NCBI GenBank assembly: GCA_004560915.1
Contig: SFTR01000018.1
Coordinates: 1-12,488, forward strand
Length of the DNA stretch: 12,488 nucleotides
From: a bacterium
GTDB lineage: Bacteria > Bacillota_I > Bacilli_A > RF39 > UBA660
Direction: 5' to 3'
Shown: one piece after another, positions 6,430 through 12,488 of the stretch
Numbering within the stretch: position 1 is the first letter of the stretch
Layout: every line of letters starts with the position of its first letter
Position numbers and translations under genes: made by a program
The notes under the pieces: model-generated
Told to the model about the DNA's origin: nothing
The model's database searches: none
The model's input: only the letters and a program-made list of their open reading frames with translations

Positions 6430-7765
6430 TTCCATCTTCCTTATTTGAATAATTATCAAATTTACCTGTATTCATTTTAAATAGTAAGTTTACTGTTCCG
6501 GTTGAACCTGCTCTATGTTTTGCAACTAGTAGTTCTATTTTTCTGTTTACATTTCCATCGTATTTTCCATATTCATCACTATGAAGGAAAAGTACTATGT
6601 CGGCATCTTGTTCTATAGAACCAGACTCTCTTAAATCTGATAATTTAGGTTTATTGTCACCGCCTTTTCTTTGCTCAACGCTTCTTGATAGTTGGGCTAA
6701 TGCTATTACTGGAATATCTAATTCCATCGCTAATTTTTTAATATCACGGCTTATTTCACTTACTTCTTGAACTCTTTGTCCAGCATATTTGCTTGAACTT
6801 GAAAGTAATTGTAAGTAATCTATTATTATTAAGTCTAAACCATCATCTGAATTCTTAAGTTTTCTACATTTTCTTCTTATTTCACTTACTGTTAGACCAC
6901 CTGAATCATCTACATAGAATTTAGTGTCAGATAGTTCACTCATAGCTTCATTCCATTTTTTCCAGTCAGTGTTTTTTAGTTTACCAGTTTTTAGAACATC
7001 TCCATCAATTCTACCAACACATCCAAACATTCTTTTTGCAATTTCATCAGCACCCATTTCTAGTGAGAATAATGCTACACTTTTTTTATCGTGTATCGCT
7101 GCATTAAGTCCTACATTTAATGAGAAAGCACTTTTACCGCAACCTGGACGACCTGCTATAATTATAACTTGTTTCTTTTGAAGACCTCTTGTCATCGCAT
7201 CAAAGTCATAATATCCAGTTCTAAGACCAGTATATTCTTCCCCAGAGTCAGCTAGAGCTTCTAAGTTCTTTTGTACTTCAGGAAGTACATCTTGTATCTT
7301 TTGAATATCACGTCCTAGTTTATCATTGTAAACACTAAGAATATTTCTTTCAGCATTTTCTACTATATCTACGACTGAATCTTTTTCTTCGTAGCATTCT
7401 TCTTGTATTTTAGTACTCTTTTCTATTAAATTACGAAGTATACTTTTTTCAAATATAATCTTTATATAGTATCCTAAGTTTGCTGTTGATGGTACTGAAT
7501 CTATAATCTTAGTAATGTACTCTACTCCACCAACTTTAGATAATGATTTTGTTTTGTCTAACTCATTACATACTGTTTGAACATCTACTGGTATATTATT
7601 TATATGAAGATTTTTCATAGTTTTGAATATTATTCTATTTTCTTCATAATAAAACATCTCTTCAGTTACTTCATCAAGTATTCTATCTAATGCTGATTTT
7701 TCTAAGAATCCACAACCAAGAACTGATATCTCTGCATCTTTATTTTGAGGTTCTTGTCTTGCCAT
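6422..7765 (-). CDS. dnaC: Replicative DNA helicase DnaC (DnaB family)
   Basis: This is the hexameric 5'-3' helicase that opens the replication fork; the gene is named dnaC in B. subtilis and dnaB in E. coli. The 447-residue product is full length. The N-terminal helical domain starts with EPQNKDAEISVLG, near the usual PQNxEAExxVLG. The RecA-like domain has Walker A GRPGCGKS at 205-212, with Gly-Cys where Ser-Met is common. It continues with LFSLEM at 232-237, Walker B IIIDYLQLL at 313-321, the ALAQLSR segment at 355-361 and RESGSIEQDADIV at 379-391. The ATG at 7765 has TAGGAG five bases upstream. The TAG of that site is the rplI stop codon, so the two genes are tightly coupled, as in many Firmicutes (rplI-dnaC). 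No intein or other insert is present. Confidence 0.97.
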   Translation of the reverse strand: MARQEPQNKDAEISVLGCGFLEKSALDRILDEVTEEMFYYEENRIIFKTMKNLHINNIPVDVQTVCNELDKTKSLSKVGGVEYITKIIDSVPSTANLGYYIKIIFEKSILRNLIEKSTKIQEECYEEKDSVVDIVENAERNILSVYNDKLGRDIQKIQDVLPEVQKNLEALADSGEEYTGLRTGYYDFDAMTRGLQKKQVIIIAGRPGCGKSAFSLNVGLNAAIHDKKSVALFSLEMGADEIAKRMFGCVGRIDGDVLKTGKLKNTDWKKWNEAMSELSDTKFYVDDSGGLTVSEIRRKCRKLKNSDDGLDLIIIDYLQLLSSSSKYAGQRVQEVSEISRDIKKLAMELDIPVIALAQLSRSVEQRKGGDNKPKLSDLRESGSIEQDADIVLFLHSDEYGKYDGNVNRKIELLVAKHRAGSTGTVNLLFKMNTGKFDNYSNKEDGNE

Positions 7766-7773
7766 AAAAACTC

Positions 7774-8211
7774 CTACTTAACTAAAACTACATTCACTGT
7801 AAAACTAACTTGTTTATGTAAATTAATAGTTACTATGTGAGTTCCTAGTGAATTTATTTCTCCATCTATAATTATTTTTTTCTTATCTATATTGTATCCC
7901 ATCTTAGATAATTCTTCACTAATTTGTTTAGTTGTTATAGTACCAAATACTTTATCATTAGTACCTGTTTTAACCTTGAATTCAATCTTTTTATCTTTAA
8001 GTTTACTTTTAATATCATTGCATTCTTTGATTAATTCTTGTTCTTTTTCATTTCTTTCATCTATTTCACCTTGAAGAACATTCATACTTTTTGATGTGTA
8101 TGGTACTGCTAACTTTTTAGAAATTAAGAATTTAGCATATCCATCTTTAACTTCTTTGATTTCATCTTTCTTTGCTTGTTTTTTAACATCTTCAATAAAT
8201 ATAACTTTCAT
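7774..8211 (-). CDS. rplI: 50S ribosomal protein bL9
   Basis: bL9 binds 23S rRNA at the base of the L1 stalk and helps to keep reading frame. The 145-residue product has the standard two-lobe design. An N-terminal RNA-binding domain (MKVIFIEDVKKQAKKDEIKEVKDGYAKFLI) has the usual basic and glycine residues. A long connecting helix spans about residues 42-75 and is rich in Glu and Lys, and the C-terminal domain ends near VSFTVNVVLVK. The length is normal (about 148). A strong GGAGGTGA site lies upstream of the ATG at 8211. It is the first gene of the leftward rplI-dnaC-M23-rlmH unit and has an extended -10 promoter upstream. In Bacillus the gene upstream is usually gdpP; here a divergent unknown gene takes that place. 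Confidence 0.96.
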   Translation of the reverse strand: MKVIFIEDVKKQAKKDEIKEVKDGYAKFLISKKLAVPYTSKSMNVLQGEIDERNEKEQELIKECNDIKSKLKDKKIEFKVKTGTNDKVFGTITTKQISEELSKMGYNIDKKKIIIDGEINSLGTHIVTINLHKQVSFTVNVVLVK

Positions 8212-8242
8212 AAGTCACCTCCATACAAATTAATGTATAAAT

Positions 8243-8251
8243 ATTATATCA
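8243..8251 (-). promoter_or_regulatory. Extended -10 promoter of rplI
   Basis: Read leftward, TGATATAAT at 8251-8243 is a full extended -10 element. The -35 region is only a run of T, as is usual when TGn is present. It lies 31 bases before the rplI start. Confidence 0.55.
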
Positions 8252-8309
8252 TACCTAATACTAAAAAAAAAGTTGTAAAAACTCTTAAAATAGTATATAC
8301 TTATTTTAG

Positions 8310-8315
8310 TATAAT
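8310..8315 (+). promoter_or_regulatory. Possible -10 box for the acidic tail-anchored protein gene
   Basis: TATAAT at 8310-8315 lies just before the GGAGG site at 8319-8323. No good -35 or TGn is seen. It would give a leader of about 10 bases, which barely holds the ribosome-binding site, so this is a weak call. Confidence 0.3.
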
Positions 8316-8330
8316 AATGGAGGTAAACAT

Positions 8331-9737
8331 ATGATAGTTACGTTAGATATGGCTAAAGAATTAGAATCACAAATTAAACTTATACTTATGAATTTATATG
8401 GTAAAATGCTTCCAACTGATAAAGTGACTTTATTAAATAGTACTGAATTTATAGATGAAGAAATTATTAAGGGAGACTCACATACAGTAGTAAATAATAT
8501 TATTAGAAAGATTACTGGTAGTGTTATAGATGTTACTTGTACTAAAGAATTAAGAATATCAGAAGATAATTATAAAGAAGTACTTTATGGTGGATTTCTT
8601 AATGATGGTTTGATTGAATATTATTCACAAAAAATAGCTGAAAAGTTAAGAGTTAATTTAGATGAAAAACCTGAATTTAAAGAGAATCTTGAAGCAGTAA
8701 AAGCGTTATATGAAAAACTTGGTGAAGGTTTAGATGAAAAAGTATTTACTGAGAATGCTATCAAATTACTTGATGATGCTAAATTAGAAGAATTAGTTAC
8801 TAAGTGTGATAATGCTGCAGTCGAAGAGTATTTAAAGAGTTTAGAATCAGCTAATAAAGTTTTAGAACCAGAACAAAACATACCTCAAAATGGTAATGCT
8901 GGTAAGATTGATGAAGAAGGAAGAGTTCAAATAGTATACTTAGATGGTAAACAATATATTAAGTATGTTGATAGTAATGATCAAACACACCTAGTTGAAA
9001 GTGGAGATCCAGATCGCGTTTCTGAAGTATATAAAACTACTATGTTAGGACTTAAACCTGGAGATAAATTTGATCCTGAAGCTTTCTTTGAAGAACTAAC
9101 ATCATATGTTCCTGAAACTGATTTAAATGTTAAGGAAGATATTAAGACTAGTAGCTTAAATAGTGAAGAAGTTAATATGTTAAATTATGTTCATGGTAAA
9201 GAACAATTTAGATTAGATAGTCAAGATGATGTTATAACTCATAGTAGTGATCAAAAACTTCATGTTATTGAGGAAACTAATGATATAGTTATTACTAATG
9301 ATGACGATGGACGTGTAGAATCAACTATTGTTAGTGATGATCCAGAAGCCCAAGTACAAGAAGATGGAAAACAAGATAAACCTCAAGAAGAAAAAATTGA
9401 TGATGAAAAGATATTAACTCCTGAAGAATATGAAAAACTATGTATGAAGTTTGCTAATAATGAAGAGTTAACTATAGATGAATTAAGAGCTCTTAGAAGA
9501 AGCACTCCTGAAGAAATGAAGAAATCTGAACAAGGACAAGAATTTCAAGAAGAACTTCAAGAAGAAGAAACTAAAATAATTGAAGAGCAAAAAGGTCCTA
9601 CATTAAAATATCCTGGATATAAATATGGAAGTGCTGCATTTACCAATAAATATTTTCTAATTTATATAGTTTTACTTACTATATGTATTGGATTTATAGT
9701 TGGAGCATTATTATTTAAGACTTTCGGAATGAAATAA
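8331..9737 (+). CDS. Acidic, C-terminally tail-anchored membrane protein of unknown function
   Basis: I do not recognise this 468-residue protein. It has no signal peptide. Residues 1-180 look folded and helical with mixed strands (for example VTLLNSTEFIDEEII and GSVIDVTCTKELRI). A short block near 200-260 (RVQIVYLDGKQYIKYVD, then LKPGDKFDPEAFFEELTSYVP) may be a small beta domain. Residues about 265-420 are low in complexity and very rich in Glu, Asp, Gln and Ser, with a likely coiled coil around 395-425. A single hydrophobic helix at 441-462 is followed by KTFGMK, so most of the protein faces the cytoplasm and is held by its tail. GGAGG lies 7 bases before the ATG, and a strong terminator follows, so it is a one-gene unit divergent from rplI. 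Codon use resembles the neighbours. A scaffold or adaptor role at the membrane is possible, but unproven. Confidence 0.85.
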   Translation: MIVTLDMAKELESQIKLILMNLYGKMLPTDKVTLLNSTEFIDEEIIKGDSHTVVNNIIRKITGSVIDVTCTKELRISEDNYKEVLYGGFLNDGLIEYYSQKIAEKLRVNLDEKPEFKENLEAVKALYEKLGEGLDEKVFTENAIKLLDDAKLEELVTKCDNAAVEEYLKSLESANKVLEPEQNIPQNGNAGKIDEEGRVQIVYLDGKQYIKYVDSNDQTHLVESGDPDRVSEVYKTTMLGLKPGDKFDPEAFFEELTSYVPETDLNVKEDIKTSSLNSEEVNMLNYVHGKEQFRLDSQDDVITHSSDQKLHVIEETNDIVITNDDDGRVESTIVSDDPEAQVQEDGKQDKPQEEKIDDEKILTPEEYEKLCMKFANNEELTIDELRALRRSTPEEMKKSEQGQEFQEELQEEETKIIEEQKGPTLKYPGYKYGSAAFTNKYFLIYIVLLTICIGFIVGALLFKTFGMK

Positions 9738-9763
9738 ATCAGATGAATATATCTGATTTTTTT
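9736..9763 (+). terminator. Intrinsic terminator after the acidic tail-anchored protein gene
   Basis: AAATCAGAT (9736-9744) pairs perfectly with ATCTGATTT (9751-9759) over a 6-base loop, ending in a run of seven T (9757-9763). The first stem bases belong to the TAA stop codon. Confidence 0.85.
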
Positions 9764-9771
9764 GTTATAAT
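9763..9771 (+). promoter_or_regulatory. Extended -10 promoter of the HIT gene
   Basis: TGTTATAAT at 9763-9771 is a perfect extended -10. It begins on the last T of the preceding terminator. The -10 ends 24 bases before the start codon, and GGAGG at 9784-9788 lies between. No -35 is needed with this type. Confidence 0.55.
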
Positions 9772-9795
9772 TGTATTTATATTGGAGGATTAAAT

Positions 9796-10437
9796 ATGGA
9801 ATATTCTAAAGATTGTCCTTTTTGTATGAATACAAGATTCAAGAATAATAAACTTGTAAATCTGCCAAGTGAAGAATGTATCTTATTTGAGAATAATAAT
9901 ATTTATGTACAAGTAGATATATCTCCTTTATGTAGAGGACATATACTTATAATAACTAAAGAACATTATTTAAATTTTTATGAAACTAGTGATGAAATTA
10001 AAAATGATACTAGAAAAGTAATGAACTCTATTAAAAAATTATATAAAGAATTATATAATTCTGATACTTTGTTCTTTGAACATGGTTCTGCTAAAAGTGG
10101 GTATGCTGGTGCTAGTATAGATCATGCTCATTTACACTGTGTGCCATTTATTCACACTATAAATAATGATTTAGATAAACTTTTAGGTGAGTCTTCCAAG
10201 TGTGACATTTTGACACATTCTACATTTAAAAATGAGTTTTCATATATATACACTGAAAACTCAAATAATAAAACTATTTATAAAGTTGAAAAGTTACCAA
10301 GTCAATTCTTAAGAAAATTAATGTCTGAAAAAGTTAATGATGGTAAATATTTATGGCAAGAAAAATGTATTACCAGTGATAGTATTAATTCTTTAAATCA
10401 AACTATTGATGACTTAAAGAATAGAATTAGTATTTAG
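9796..10437 (+). CDS. HIT (histidine triad) family protein
   Basis: HIT proteins are nucleotide hydrolases or transferases that use a histidine triad to attack the alpha phosphate of a nucleotide conjugate. The 213-residue product has the triad HAHLHCV at residues 110-116, with His112 the likely nucleophile, and the upstream strand RGHILIITKEHYL with His49. The segment FFEHGSAKSGYAGASIDHAHLH shows the Gly-rich loop seen in a HIT subgroup. An N-terminal CPFC (7-10) is probably half of a zinc site. Beyond the core is a ~95-residue C-terminal extension with PSQFLRKLM and YLWQEK. This makes the protein larger than Hint (about 115-140) and nearer to the longer, ATP-adenylyltransferase-like HIT proteins. 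It has its own promoter and a good GGAGG site. Its stop overlaps by 4 bases the end of the convergent radical SAM gene. The substrate is unknown. Confidence 0.87.
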   Translation: MEYSKDCPFCMNTRFKNNKLVNLPSEECILFENNNIYVQVDISPLCRGHILIITKEHYLNFYETSDEIKNDTRKVMNSIKKLYKELYNSDTLFFEHGSAKSGYAGASIDHAHLHCVPFIHTINNDLDKLLGESSKCDILTHSTFKNEFSYIYTENSNNKTIYKVEKLPSQFLRKLMSEKVNDGKYLWQEKCITSDSINSLNQTIDDLKNRISI

Positions 10438-11195
10438 TATTTACCTACTACTTGTAAACTTTTAGTATAGACATTACATACTTCTTTTAGAGAAGAAATA
10501 ATTTCTTTTTCTTGTTCAATAGGTTCTGCATGCATAGAATTATCATTAACAAATGGAGCTACTTCCCCTTTTCCATTTGTTTTTATTATGCTTCCAACTA
10601 CTACATCTTTAATATTATATTTTTTTATTACTTCTTTATACAAATCTATATCTTTGATTGTTATATTATAAAGAACTGGTTTTATATAAAGTATAGTTGG
10701 AATATTTAGTTCTTTTGTTATTAGAAAACTTTTAAATCTTTCTTCTGGTGGTGTTGTGTTATTTTCTAATACATCACTATAACTTATAGTAGCAGAAGAT
10801 ATAAATATTGTTAGTTGTCCATAAAATTTTATTAGTTTGCTTATATCTGTTAATTCTTTATAATCAATATATTTTTTAGTAGATAATTGTATTTTATTAC
10901 CTTTTTCTAAGAAATATTTAATAAGTTTTATAGTTTCTTTTTTATTTCTTTCATCCCAACATTCTGAGTAACAGCCAAAAGAAATAAGAGTACCATCTCT
11001 ACCAAATTCAAGTTCTTTATAATTTCCTAAATCTTTTAGTATTTTTTCTGCTGTAACATAATTATCTAGTTTTTTACCTTTAGAATACTTTAATGTTGGT
11101 AAATAACAATATGCACAGTTAGCGGTACATCCTAAACTAGTATTAATAAATAATCTTTCTTTTTCAGTACTAAATAAATATCCAGTATTTATCAT
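10434..11195 (-). CDS. Radical SAM enzyme, spore photoproduct lyase-like (SPL-like) group
   Basis: The 253-residue protein binds a 4Fe-4S cluster through CTANCAYC (Cys23, Cys27, Cys30), so it should cleave S-adenosylmethionine to a 5'-deoxyadenosyl radical. The following YLPTLKYSKG, the strand TLISFGCYSECWDERNK (69-85), LSTKK at 104-108, and TPPEERFKSF at 148-157 follow the layout of the SPL-like radical SAM group. In that group the middle motif is usually T-D-x-Y-Q-P-x-E; here it is CYSECWDERN, with two extra cysteines (75, 79). It is shorter than true spore photoproduct lyase (about 340) and lacks its N-terminal part, so DNA repair should not be assumed. AAGGAG sits 5 bases before the ATG and overlaps the stop of the methyltransferase gene, so both are made from one message. 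Reaction and substrate are unknown. Confidence 0.85.
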   Translation of the reverse strand: MINTGYLFSTEKERLFINTSLGCTANCAYCYLPTLKYSKGKKLDNYVTAEKILKDLGNYKELEFGRDGTLISFGCYSECWDERNKKETIKLIKYFLEKGNKIQLSTKKYIDYKELTDISKLIKFYGQLTIFISSATISYSDVLENNTTPPEERFKSFLITKELNIPTILYIKPVLYNITIKDIDLYKEVIKKYNIKDVVVGSIIKTNGKGEVAPFVNDNSMHAEPIEQEKEIISSLKEVCNVYTKSLQVVGKY

Positions 11196-11204
11196 TTTAA
11201 CTCC

Positions 11205-11816
11205 TTATTTCTTTACACAAAACTCCCATAGTGTTTTAGGTTTTTCATATCTATCCATATGTTTTTCTTCTAAAGATATAATTTCAAAATCTTTAAATAA
11301 TTCTTTAAAATCTTCTTCTATAAAGAATCTTTTATATATTTCTCCATCATAATAGAAATTCTTTTCTAATACTTTAGCATCTACTGGTATGTGATATTTA
11401 TCATTAGCTGAGTTTACTCTACCTATTAAGTACCCATTATTATTTAGTACTCTATGTATTTCATTTATTATATATTTCGTTTTTTCTGTATCAAAGTAAT
11501 GAAGACTTAAGTCTGCGATAATCGCATTTATTTCATTATCTTTAAATGGAAGACCCTCACTCATATCAAATATACTTGTATTTAATTCTTTATGTTCAGT
11601 ATTTAAAATACTAATTACTTCATTTGAAAAGTCACAAGCAGTTACATCTTTAAAACCATTATCAAGTAAATAAAGGCTTGTATATGCTCTTCCACAACCT
11701 AGTTCTATTATTTTATCGTTTCTGTTAAGTAAATGTATATATTTGTCAAACCAGTTGTCATATGTTGATGTGTATTTTAAATGTATTCTATCCCAGTATT
11801 TATCTAAGTTATTCAT
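11205..11816 (-). CDS. Class I SAM-dependent methyltransferase
   Basis: The 203-residue product has the Rossmann-type SAM-binding motifs. Motif I is IIELGCGRA at 36-44, the acidic residue ending strand 2 is Asp62 (TACDFSN), Asp84 lies in IFDMSEG, and motif IV is IIADLSLHYFD at 99-109. The VLNNNGYLIGRVNS segment follows. The layout is that of the Methyltransf_11/25 group of small-molecule methyltransferases (UbiE and TehB-like). The first ~30 residues (NLDKYWDRIHLKYTSTYDNWFDKYIHLL) form the helical lid common in this group. The ATG at 11816 is chosen because AGGTG lies 6 bases upstream; an in-frame GTG at 11825 lies within that site. It is the first gene of a two-gene unit with the radical SAM gene and has a near-consensus promoter. 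The substrate cannot be predicted. Confidence 0.9.
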   Translation of the reverse strand: MNNLDKYWDRIHLKYTSTYDNWFDKYIHLLNRNDKIIELGCGRAYTSLYLLDNGFKDVTACDFSNEVISILNTEHKELNTSIFDMSEGLPFKDNEINAIIADLSLHYFDTEKTKYIINEIHRVLNNNGYLIGRVNSANDKYHIPVDAKVLEKNFYYDGEIYKRFFIEEDFKELFKDFEIISLEEKHMDRYEKPKTLWEFCVKK

Positions 11817-11833
11817 TATTATCACCTATTATT

Positions 11834-11862
11834 ATTTTATCAAATAGTTTATTAGTTATCAA
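11834..11862 (-). promoter_or_regulatory. Promoter of the methyltransferase-radical SAM unit
   Basis: Read leftward, TTGATA (11862-11857) and TAAAAT (11839-11834) are 17 bases apart. A TG one base before the -10 makes it an extended site. It lies about 20 bases before the methyltransferase start. This is the best sigma-A-type promoter in the window. Confidence 0.65.
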
Positions 11863-11890
11863 ATTTACTTTATAGTTAGTGTAAATAAAA

Positions 11891-11910
11891 AGATATAGGT
11901 TCCTATATCT
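11891..11910 (-). terminator. Hairpin terminator after the flippase gene
   Basis: AGATATAG and CTATATCT form an 8-bp stem with a 4-base loop. Read leftward it runs into a five-T stretch (last stem T plus 11890-11887). The TAG stop of the flippase (11911-11909) overlaps the stem. The other strand also has T-rich sequence after it, so it could work in both directions. Confidence 0.7.
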
Positions 11911-12488
11911 AATTTTTCTTTTTAAGTCTTAACTTTGTTAGTATTTCATCTACGTATTCTTTACCAAGTGATTCGTAAAGTAAATTATTTTTATAAGCAA
12001 GTACTCCATAGACGATTGCTCCTACTACTGCACAAATTGTACAAGTTATAATAGAAGTTATTCTTGATGTGAAGAATGGTGAAATTAAATGTTCTAGAAT
12101 AAATACTATTACTGACATACTTAGTAGTGGTACTATTGATTTCTTTAAAATTGTTAGTAAGTCTTTATATTTAAATTTCATATCTTTCTTTAGTCTCTTT
12201 AGTGAAATGAAAAGTGCTAGTGAACTTCCTATTATTGTAGATATAATTGCTCCATAATATGGATATATACCTACTTTATCACATAGAATCATAAGTGGTA
12301 CATCAAGTATTGCATTTGTTAAGAGTCCTGCGAATGTTGTTATATATATAGTTTTAAATTTATCTAAACTTTGTAGTGAAGTGTTTACTACCATATTAAT
12401 ATTACCAAGCATTATTGAGAATGGTAAGAATCTTAATATGATTGCTCCATATTCACTATATCCATAGAATATATAATATACTTCTTCT
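11909..12488 (-). CDS. Polysaccharide/lipid II flippase of the MurJ/SpoVB-YtgP (MOP) type, partial, C-terminal part
   Basis: About 192 C-terminal residues are in the window. The reading frame stays open to the right edge, beyond the internal ATG at 12412, so the start is outside. Five or so hydrophobic helices are seen. The segment EEVYYIFYGYSEYGAIILRF, then a stretch ending in NTSLQSLDKFKT and DVPLMILCDKVGIYPYYGAIIS, follow the C-terminal half of MOP-superfamily flippases such as YtgP, SpoVB and MurJ. In these a Gln-Gly-x-x-K loop follows the mid helix; here it is QSLDK. Such proteins turn lipid-linked wall precursors or polysaccharide units across the membrane. The C terminus ends LRLKKKN, a basic cytoplasmic tail. 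A hairpin terminator follows directly. Which member of the group it is cannot be settled from half the protein, but a wall-related role fits the M23 endopeptidase in the same window. Confidence 0.8.
   Translation of the reverse strand, partial: EEVYYIFYGYSEYGAIILRFLPFSIMLGNINMVVNTSLQSLDKFKTIYITTFAGLLTNAILDVPLMILCDKVGIYPYYGAIISTIIGSSLALFISLKRLKKDMKFKYKDLLTILKKSIVPLLSMSVIVFILEHLISPFFTSRITSIITCTICAVVGAIVYGVLAYKNNLLYESLGKEYVDEILTKLRLKKKN

Noticed and set aside
8263..8271. Poly-A run in the rplI/acidic-protein spacer, possibly a regulatory element.
   Set aside because: It fits the T-rich -35 region of the rplI promoter in an AT-rich genome. No repeat, stem or riboswitch pattern is seen.
10434..11195. 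True spore photoproduct lyase.
   Set aside because: The protein is about 90 residues too short and lacks the N-terminal part and the usual middle motif. Only the broad SPL-like radical SAM group is supported.
1..12488. Mycoplasma-type code (TGA as Trp).
   Set aside because: Several genes end correctly at TGA, all conserved Trp codons are TGG, and no conserved gene is interrupted by TGA.
1..12488. Mobile element, prophage, CRISPR or defence island.
   Set aside because: No transposase, integrase, direct repeats, spacer array or phage gene was seen. Most of the genes are housekeeping or envelope genes of uniform composition.

Overview
The window is strongly AT-rich, roughly 30% G+C by eye. Its genes use the standard code: TGA ends lemA and the AGCS gene, and Trp is TGG. 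Most starts carry GGAGG-type Shine-Dalgarno sequences, and genes are packed tightly, with stop codons often inside ribosome-binding sites or terminator hairpins. The content (GerQ-like protein, LemA, rplI-dnaC, RlmH, YtgP/SpoVB-type flippase) points to a small-genome member of the Bacilli/Erysipelotrichia branch of Firmicutes, perhaps an uncultured gut lineage. A LysM-G5-M23 endopeptidase and a flippase argue for a peptidoglycan wall, so it is not a mycoplasma. The exact taxon is an inference.

Left part (1-2468). A 5' fragment of an ABC-2-type ATPase and a PduL-type phosphotransacylase are co-transcribed leftward with overlapping ends. Divergent to them are a short GerQ-like gene and a small LemA-like membrane protein. 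lemA converges on ung, and their last 23 bases overlap, with a terminator hairpin inside the overlap.

Centre (1797-8211). Eight genes run leftward: rplI, dnaC, a LysM-G5-M23 endopeptidase, rlmH, a short divergent AGCS transporter, an Ig-like lipoprotein, a three-helix membrane protein and ung. A hairpin terminator after rlmH, followed by a possible leaderless promoter, probably splits this into two units: an origin-proximal housekeeping unit (rplI-dnaC-M23-rlmH) and an envelope/repair unit (AGCS-lipoprotein-membrane protein-ung). Within each, the genes are coupled by 1-8 nt overlaps or 8 nt gaps.

Right part (8212-12488). Divergent from rplI is an unrecognised 468-residue, very acidic, tail-anchored protein with its own terminator. 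It is followed by a HIT-family protein. Convergent to the HIT gene is a methyltransferase-radical SAM pair driven by a good promoter. The window ends in the 3' part of a flippase gene with its own terminator.

No tRNA, rRNA, insertion sequence, CRISPR array or phage gene was seen, and there is no gene-free stretch longer than about 120 bases. The least explained parts are the acidic tail-anchored protein, the methyltransferase/radical SAM/HIT cluster, and the short AGCS transporter with altered signature motifs. I found no strong evidence of a clearly new multi-gene system; the three-enzyme cluster is the best candidate.
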